Of a stretch of DNA of 64,000 bases, positions 59,035 to 64,000 are shown in pieces. Each line of letters opens with the position of its first letter. Position 1 is the stretch's first letter. The position numbers were made by a program, and so were the translations under genes. Origin of the DNA: Ardenticatenales bacterium (GTDB lineage: Bacteria; Chloroflexota; Anaerolineae; Ardenticatenales; Ardenticatenaceae); assembly GCA_020634795.1 (NCBI GenBank), contig JACKAZ010000010.1, positions 1-64,000 of the forward strand, read 5' to 3'. The notes beneath the pieces are model-generated. The model was given only the letters and a program-made list of their open reading frames with translations. It made no database searches and had not been told where the DNA came from.

Positions 59035-59278
59035 GGGGTCTCGTTGTGGGTGATATTGAGTGGATGAATAGGGTGGATCAGGTGTTCTGGGAATAGGGTG
59101 AATGGCAAGAGCGTGGTCGGTGTAAACGGCCCCTGCCTTTGATCTGGGTCATTCGTGCCGACGCGTTGCGGGTGGTGCATGGTGCATAGACAGATAGTTA
59201 TTCCCTCGCTATGCAATGCGCCTACCCGCACCCTCTTACAGGCCTCTTGCCGGTTTCCTCTTTGGCTCGGCGTTGCCG
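59035..59278. other. Intergenic DNA, no gene seen
   Basis: Upstream of dcd on the minus strand, CCACCCTATTCATCC and CACCCTATTCCC repeat loosely. No coding frame or known element. Confidence 0.4.
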
Positions 59279-60115
59279 TTATCGCGCGGCCTCGACGGCC
59301 CAGCGCAGGCCGGGCACATCGAATAGCGCGTAATCGGTGTCACGCTCGGGGAAGCTGCGCTGTCGCTTGCGTTGGTTGGCGCGTCGCAAACCGAAGGCAC
59401 GCTCATCGGCGATCTGGTCGTAGATCGCCTCGATCAACCAATCATCGCTGCGCGTTGGGTAGCGAGCTACCAGCTCGAACGCCAGCGCTTCGATACGCTG
59501 CACCGTCGCCAGGGTCACCCGCAGCCACTGTCGGCTCTGTTCGGGGCCGAGCAAGTTGCCGTGGCCGGTCCGCATCTGTTGAGGATCAAGGGCGATCAGC
59601 CGCGCCAGCGAGCGTTGGTACGCTTCGCCATCCACGAAGAAGGGCACTGGGCTGGGGCCGTTGGTGTAGCCGTAGCTCGGCCCTTGGGGCTGGGCGAGAT
59701 CGCCACAGAAGAGGAACCGTTCGTCGGGCAGCCAGAAGCTCAGTTCGTCGCCCTGGGCGCTGTGGCCCGGCGTATGATAGGCCACGATCGTGAGATCGCC
59801 GACCCGCAGCCGGTCGCCGTCGGCCAGCGTTTCCCCCACAGCCGCCACACTGCTGTTGGCATGGGCCATCACCGTGGCCTGCGGCCAGCGCTGCAACAGC
59901 GCGGACAAATCGGCGGTATGGTCGATGTGGTCGTGCGTCAGCAGGATGTGGGTGAGCGGCAGCCGTGCCAATTCGCTGGCTTGGGCCAGCGCAAAGAAAT
60001 CACTCTCTTCGTCGGGGAGGCCGCGATAGAGATCCCACCCCGTATCCACGGCCACGATGCCGCCCGCCGTGATGATCCAACTGAGATAATGATGGCCCTG
60101 CACAATTGCGGTCAT
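59279..60115 (-). CDS. Metallo-beta-lactamase-fold hydrolase
   Basis: 278 residues. Metal-binding LLTHDHIDHTAD, His in YHTPGHSAQGDEL and Asp in LFCGDLAQPQ define the fold, in glyoxalase II-like order. C-terminal helices follow. The ATG at 60115 (MTAIVQGHHYLSW) gives a natural length; longer in-frame options add Arg/Cys-rich sequence. Substrate unknown (thioester, nucleotide or quorum-type lactone are possible). Confidence 0.85.
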   Translation of the reverse strand: MTAIVQGHHYLSWIITAGGIVAVDTGWDLYRGLPDEESDFFALAQASELARLPLTHILLTHDHIDHTADLSALLQRWPQATVMAHANSSVAAVGETLADGDRLRVGDLTIVAYHTPGHSAQGDELSFWLPDERFLFCGDLAQPQGPSYGYTNGPSPVPFFVDGEAYQRSLARLIALDPQQMRTGHGNLLGPEQSRQWLRVTLATVQRIEALAFELVARYPTRSDDWLIEAIYDQIADERAFGLRRANQRKRQRSFPERDTDYALFDVPGLRWAVEAAR

Positions 60116-60194
60116 CGGCTTTGCTTGATCCTTCAATCGATAGGTTGCGCAACGAGTGTAGGTCTGGCACGTCCTCGCGGCAAGTTTGCTCCAC

Positions 60195-60224
60195 AAAAAA
60201 GGAGAGACCCCGTGGGGCCTCTCC
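60195..60224 (-). terminator. Intrinsic terminator of the L,D-transpeptidase gene
   Basis: Minus strand GGAGAGGCCCC-AC-GGGGTCTCTCC followed by TTTTTTG, about 22 bp after the stop codon. Confidence 0.9.
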
Positions 60225-60246
60225 CTGAGTAGCGTAGATGCGCCGT

Positions 60247-61422
60247 CTAGCGCTCGTACTCTTCCCATTGCTGGGCGTTTTGAATGTCGATTTGATCGTA
60301 GACGTACGGGTTGTGCGAGACGATCTTGATGCCGAGCGGCGCCCACAGGAAGACGTCGCGGGCCTGCTGTTGCGGCATGTTCACGCAGCCGTGCGAACCG
60401 GGCCGTCCATTATAGTTATTGTGCCAGTAGGCGGTGTGAAGCGCGATACCCGAGCTGGTGAAATACTGGGTCCACGAGACATCTTTCAAGTCGTAATCCG
60501 AGCCAGACATCCGTTCGTTCGGCACTTTCGAGAAGGTGCGGAAGGTCCCCGTCGGCGTCGAATAGCCATACTTACCCGTCTTGATCGGGCTGCTAACGGC
60601 CACATCAGACCCTTCCCACGCGGTCAACCGCTGTCGATTCAGATCGAGCGAAATCCACTTGCCCCCGTTGTAGTATTCGGGGGGCGCATAGGCCGCGACG
60701 TTTTCCGGCACTAGGTAGACCTCGTTATTCCACGAGCGGGGCGCCCAGACGTTGGTACCGATCCGATACCAACTACCACTCACTTCATAAGCGGTCAAGA
60801 TTTCGCCCGCATAGGCGTTGTAGCTGGCGCGGGAGTAGTCCCAGCCCGGTCCGGTACGCAGATAGATCCAGTCATAGAGATCGGTGACCCGCATTGTCGC
60901 AACCACGCGGCTGCCCGGGGTGTAGCTGACGGCGGCGGTATTCACCAGCTCGGCAGGCTGATCTTCAGGCACATAGCTGCCATTGTAGATCACCGGATAG
61001 CTCCCTGGATTTGCCAAGAAACGCTCGGCATCGGTAATGCGACGGCCGGGCAGCGAGATGGCACTGCCATTCATGTAATACTGGTTGCCACTGCGCGTGA
61101 CATAGTTGACCATCGGGTTACCATTCGCATCAATGATCGGCTGAACGTTCCACTGCGGTACCCATTGGTAATCACCCACATGGTAGACCCCAATCTGCCA
61201 GCCGTTCAGGAACACGATGCGGCCCTGGGGCAACGAACCATTCACATAGGAATCCAAAGAGCCATAGTTAAAGGTCTGTGTATTCGCTGTGATCAACCCA
61301 TAGCCGCCCACCTCGCGCATACGGCCCTGGGCCGACGCGGTTTCTGGCGGGGTCGCTACGGTGCCAACCGTTGCAAAAAGCAGGGCGATGAACAACGGAA
61401 CGACGAGCTTTAGTCGATACAT
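60247..61422 (-). CDS. Secreted L,D-transpeptidase (YkuD) with SH3-like region
   Basis: 391 residues. Signal peptide (LKLVVPLFIALLFATVGTVA, cleavage near AQG about residue 33), a central SH3b-like stretch (WIYLRTGPGWDYSRASYNAY) and a C-terminal YkuD domain. That domain has HTAYWHNNYNGRPGSHGCVNM, with predicted catalytic Cys346. Cross-links peptidoglycan stem peptides or anchors proteins. GGAGAAGATATT precedes the ATG at 61422. Single-gene unit with its own terminator. Confidence 0.93.
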   Translation of the reverse strand: MYRLKLVVPLFIALLFATVGTVATPPETASAQGRMREVGGYGLITANTQTFNYGSLDSYVNGSLPQGRIVFLNGWQIGVYHVGDYQWVPQWNVQPIIDANGNPMVNYVTRSGNQYYMNGSAISLPGRRITDAERFLANPGSYPVIYNGSYVPEDQPAELVNTAAVSYTPGSRVVATMRVTDLYDWIYLRTGPGWDYSRASYNAYAGEILTAYEVSGSWYRIGTNVWAPRSWNNEVYLVPENVAAYAPPEYYNGGKWISLDLNRQRLTAWEGSDVAVSSPIKTGKYGYSTPTGTFRTFSKVPNERMSGSDYDLKDVSWTQYFTSSGIALHTAYWHNNYNGRPGSHGCVNMPQQQARDVFLWAPLGIKIVSHNPYVYDQIDIQNAQQWEEYER

Positions 61423-61982
61423 AATATCTTCTCCACACTGTTGAACGGGTTGTCTTGGGGATTTAACTACCGTTGAGACGGATGACAGCCTACAGATTGC
61501 CCGCGGCATCGCACCAACCTTCGCTGGCTTGCCACCGTCCACAAAGGGTCGACGGTTGAAGGCGGAAGGGAAATCGTTCGATCTCCGCTATAGCTCACAT
61601 AGTGTGGCATAGGTGCGGTCAAAAATCAAAGATTACAATCCGTCCAATCGAACGGTCCTGCCCGTCTTTCCACGTCCTAGTACAAGGTAATTATACATGC
61701 CTCTCCCGACGAAAACCTGACCAAATTCTGACCAAATTCTGACGCTTTGCCTACGCCCGATGGCGACGCGGCGCCTTGAGGAGCCTCGGCCAATCGCGAC
61801 ATCACCAATTCTCCGACTGAGTGGCGCGTCCACAGAGGGCGCAGGATGCGGCGTGGCCGGCCCGACCCGTGGGCGGCGCCGATTGACGCACACCACTTGA
61901 TGTGCCATCCTATGGCGTCCCAGCCTGCTCCCGTCCCGTCGACGAATCACCAAATATGACCCCTGTTGGTGGGTGACTCACC
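61423..61982. other. Divergent intergenic region between transpeptidase and glycosyltransferase
   Basis: Contains a tandem CTGACCAAATT repeat (about 61718-61741) and GC-rich DNA near 61770-61880. A -10-like TAATTATAC at 61690 is unpaired with a -35. No supported gene. Confidence 0.45.
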
Positions 61983-63287
61983 TTGTTTACGCAGACGCAG
62001 ATCAACAGCTTCAAAAGCGACGCCAACGTCTTCGAGATGCCGACCCGCACCGCGCTCGAAACGATGGACGGATCGTTGGCCGCCGACCACGCGGTCAATC
62101 AGCGCGACCTGTTGATGATCGCGCCCACCATGTTTTTCGCCGACTACGGCTCCCATGTGCGTATCTTGGAAGAGTCCCTTTCCCTGCGCAACCTCGGTCA
62201 CCGCCTGCGCATCCTCGCCTACCCCAACGGCAACGACATCGCGGGGCTAGAGGTGCGGCGCTGCCTCGGCGTCCCCTTCAACCGGCGCGTCGTGGTCGGC
62301 TCCAGCCGCCACCGCTTCTATCTGGACACCATGCTCGCGCTGAAGAGCCTGAGCGAAGTGCTCCGCCACCCGCCAGAGCTGATTCACGCCCATCTGCACG
62401 AAGGAGCGCTGATCGGCAGCGTGCTCGGCACACTGCGCCGCCGCCCGGTTCTCTTCGATTTTCAAGGCTCGCTAGTCGCCGAGATGCTCGATCACGGCTT
62501 CCTGCGACCGGGGGGCAAGCGCGAACGGACCTTCCACCAGATCGAGCAGATCATCGACCGCTGGCCCAGCGCCATCATCACCAGCAGCAGCCACGCCGCC
62601 GATCTGTTGATCAACAAGTTCAGCATTTCCAGTCGCAAGGTGTTTCCCATCTTGGATTCGGTCAACACCGACAGCTTCCGCCCACCACAGCCGGACGATA
62701 GCCGGCGGCTGGCAGAATTGCGTCAGCGGCTCGACATTCCCGCCGATCGGACGTTGGTCGTCTATCTGGGTCTCTTGGCCGAACATCAGGGAACGACAGT
62801 CCTGCTGGAAGCCGCCGCCCAGTTGCTGCAAAAACGACGCGACCTGCATTTCCTCATCATGGGCTTTCCCAACGAGCCACGCTATCGCGCGCTGGCGCAC
62901 CAGCTCGGCATCACCGCACATGTCACCTTCACGGGCCGTGTCCCCTACGAACAGGCAGGCTTACATCTGCAGTTGGGCGATGTGGCGGTTGCCCCCAAGA
63001 TGAGCAGCACCGAAGGGTGCGGCAAGTTGCTGAACTACATGGCCGTGGGGCTGCCGACCGTGGCCTTCAACACGCCCGTCAGCAAGGAATATCTGGGCGA
63101 GCATGGCGTGTTTGCCCACGAGATGAGCAGCCGCGCCTTTGCCACGGCCCTCAGCGCCCTGTTGGCCGAGCCTTCCGCATGGCCCGACATGGGAAGGGCC
63201 TTGCGAAAGCGCGCCAAGCAGCGTTTCTCGTGGCAGGACGCGGGCCACCACATCAGCGAAATCTACGACATCATCTGCGATTCCTGA
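61983..63287 (+). CDS. Family 4 glycosyltransferase
   Basis: 434 residues with a TTG start at 61983 (or ATG at 62037). GT-B fold: LLMIAPTMFFADYGSHVRILEE, LIHAHLHEGALIG, LFDFQGSLVAEML, then donor domain TLVVYLGLLAEHQGTTVLLEA, HVTFTGRVPYEQ and the nucleotide-binding APKMSSTEGCGKLLNYMAVGLPTVAF. Likely adds hexoses to lipids or polysaccharide. Stands alone; no neighbouring pathway genes on its strand. Confidence 0.9.
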   Translation: MFTQTQINSFKSDANVFEMPTRTALETMDGSLAADHAVNQRDLLMIAPTMFFADYGSHVRILEESLSLRNLGHRLRILAYPNGNDIAGLEVRRCLGVPFNRRVVVGSSRHRFYLDTMLALKSLSEVLRHPPELIHAHLHEGALIGSVLGTLRRRPVLFDFQGSLVAEMLDHGFLRPGGKRERTFHQIEQIIDRWPSAIITSSSHAADLLINKFSISSRKVFPILDSVNTDSFRPPQPDDSRRLAELRQRLDIPADRTLVVYLGLLAEHQGTTVLLEAAAQLLQKRRDLHFLIMGFPNEPRYRALAHQLGITAHVTFTGRVPYEQAGLHLQLGDVAVAPKMSSTEGCGKLLNYMAVGLPTVAFNTPVSKEYLGEHGVFAHEMSSRAFATALSALLAEPSAWPDMGRALRKRAKQRFSWQDAGHHISEIYDIICDS

Positions 63288-63486
63288 CGGTCATTCCCTC
63301 CCAATTCGCCCCCTGCTTGTATACCAATAATCACTACGCACTACGCATTGCCGACGATCCAATTCATCTCCGCGCGGCGCAACTCATGTGAAACATACCC
63401 AAATTAACTCATGGCGCGTGAACAGCCTCACCTTGAGCAGTCGTGACGTTGCCCTGCCATGACGATCAGGGCATAAGCCCCGTAGC

Positions 63487-63536
63487 TCTCTATCTCTATC
63501 TCTATCTCTATCTCTATCTCTATCTCTCTATCTGCT
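63487..63536. repeat. TCTATC hexamer array
   Basis: About six to seven units of CTCTAT/TCTATC between 63487 and 63533, within a gene-free stretch that runs from 63288 to the window end. Same word (reverse complement GATAGA) introduces the hairpins before trpC, trpA and pgm. Confidence 0.85.
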
Positions 63537-63610
63537 CTCCCGCTGTCTGTCTATCGCCATGGAATGGTACATCATGACGGTGCGCCGCATAAAATAGTCC
63601 TATAGTACTA

Positions 63611-63639
63611 TTGATCAACCCCGCGCTCTCTGTTAATAT
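63611..63639 (+). promoter_or_regulatory. Promoter of a short leader or small RNA
   Basis: TTGATC (63611-63616), 17-nt spacer, TAATAT (63634-63639). Predicted start near 63646. Confidence 0.68.
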
Positions 63640-63684
63640 GCCGCGTGGAAGATCTTTTGAGTAATCTCTCAATCAAGGTCTTGG

Positions 63685-63733
63685 GAAGCAATCTGTTGCT
63701 AGGGGATGGGCGACAGATTGCTTCTTTTCTTTT
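63685..63733 (+). terminator. Strong intrinsic terminator 40 nt after the 63611 promoter
   Basis: GAAGCAATCTGT (63685-63696) pairs perfectly with ACAGATTGCTTC (63713-63724), followed by TTTTCTTTT. With the promoter it would define an RNA of about 85 nt, or a leader for a gene beyond the window. No supported coding frame from here to 64000. Confidence 0.85.
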
Positions 63734-64000
63734 GGCTGTGTTTCAAATCAGTTATCGCTGGCGATCTGTGGTACCTCATCGCGAGATGGAGAGTAACGTT
63801 GATATTGCTCTGTAACTACAACGCAGGGCAACGTGTCCGATTCGCGATGCGCGATGGCACCACCCACTCGAATAAACAGACCCTTTTCTTTTGGTACGGA
63901 GTATCGGGTAGGCTAGGACCGAGCACCCGTTGACCTTTCGCCGTTTTGGTCAATGGCCCAGCCCACGCCGTCAGGCACGGCAGCCCCCTACATGGTGGGA

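Noticed and set aside
63706..63933. 75-codon frame near the right edge
   Set aside because: Starts inside a strong terminator hairpin and has no ribosome site or recognisable features.

Overview
The window is about 64 kb of GC-rich bacterial chromosome. The gene set suggests a filamentous-type member of the Chloroflexota: a UPF0182 protein, a DUF5678/retropepsin pair, tryptophan T-boxes, a DUF6483-like protein and C-terminally anchored secreted proteins. This placement is inferred from gene families only, because the window holds no rRNA. Most genes are housekeeping. Consensus sigma-70-type promoters (TTGACA-16/17-TATAAT-like) precede both tRNAs and several leaders.

Layout. 1-3050: tail of a serine recombinase running into tRNA-Asp, then purB with a small coupled gene, and tRNA-Leu. 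3190-5542: GC-rich tandem repeats, then an ABC exporter behind a promoter, a 28-codon leader peptide and two terminator-like hairpins. 5743-9353: a two-component pair and an Lnt-like N-acyltransferase. 9700-25900: a dispersed tryptophan regulon, with trpS (T-box), trpD, trpC, trpF, a HIT protein, trpB, MOSC, UbiA and trpA on the plus strand, and trpE (T-box) and trpG on the minus strand. Between trpA and trpG lie an RNA ligase gene ending at an integron-type attC site, a broken membrane-protein gene and a nitrilase homologue without its cysteine. 26506-30679: arginine genes argC, argB, argD and an argA-type acetyltransferase behind a leader with an attenuator-like terminator. 30821-37842: a hypothetical, a TPR protein, a membrane protein fused to a sorbosone-dehydrogenase-like propeller, and a large secreted protein. 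38166-48769: sugar-nucleotide and phosphohexomutase genes, tatD, a polyprenyl synthetase and glycosyltransferases. 48898-55301: DUF6483-like, UPF0182, an SH3 lipoprotein and a HerA-like ATPase. 55362-57939: two frameshifted genes, a palindromic MITE-like element and a BglII-type restriction-modification pair. 58020-63287: NUDIX, dcd, a metallo-beta-lactamase-fold protein, an L,D-transpeptidase and a glycosyltransferase.

The most unusual feature is the intergenic DNA. Short tandem repeats recur in a position- and strand-specific way. A 9-bp unit (AACTCAYMA) lies directly upstream of at least seven start codons, always on the coding strand and often where a Shine-Dalgarno sequence would be. A 10-bp family (AACGCAGAGC) and a 7-bp family (GAATGGA) follow stop codons, sometimes supplying the last codons and the stop itself. 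Two gene junctions (argC-argB and trpE-trpG) share the same composite: decamer array, a conserved spacer of about 45 bp, then nonamer array. I found no described element that explains this.

The biosynthetic genes are tied together by regulation. The trpS and trpE T-boxes both carry a TGG specifier and a TGGC acceptor-pairing bulge, which fits tRNA-Trp. The argC leader and the exporter leader both show promoter, short peptide and terminator in the order expected for ribosome-mediated attenuation.
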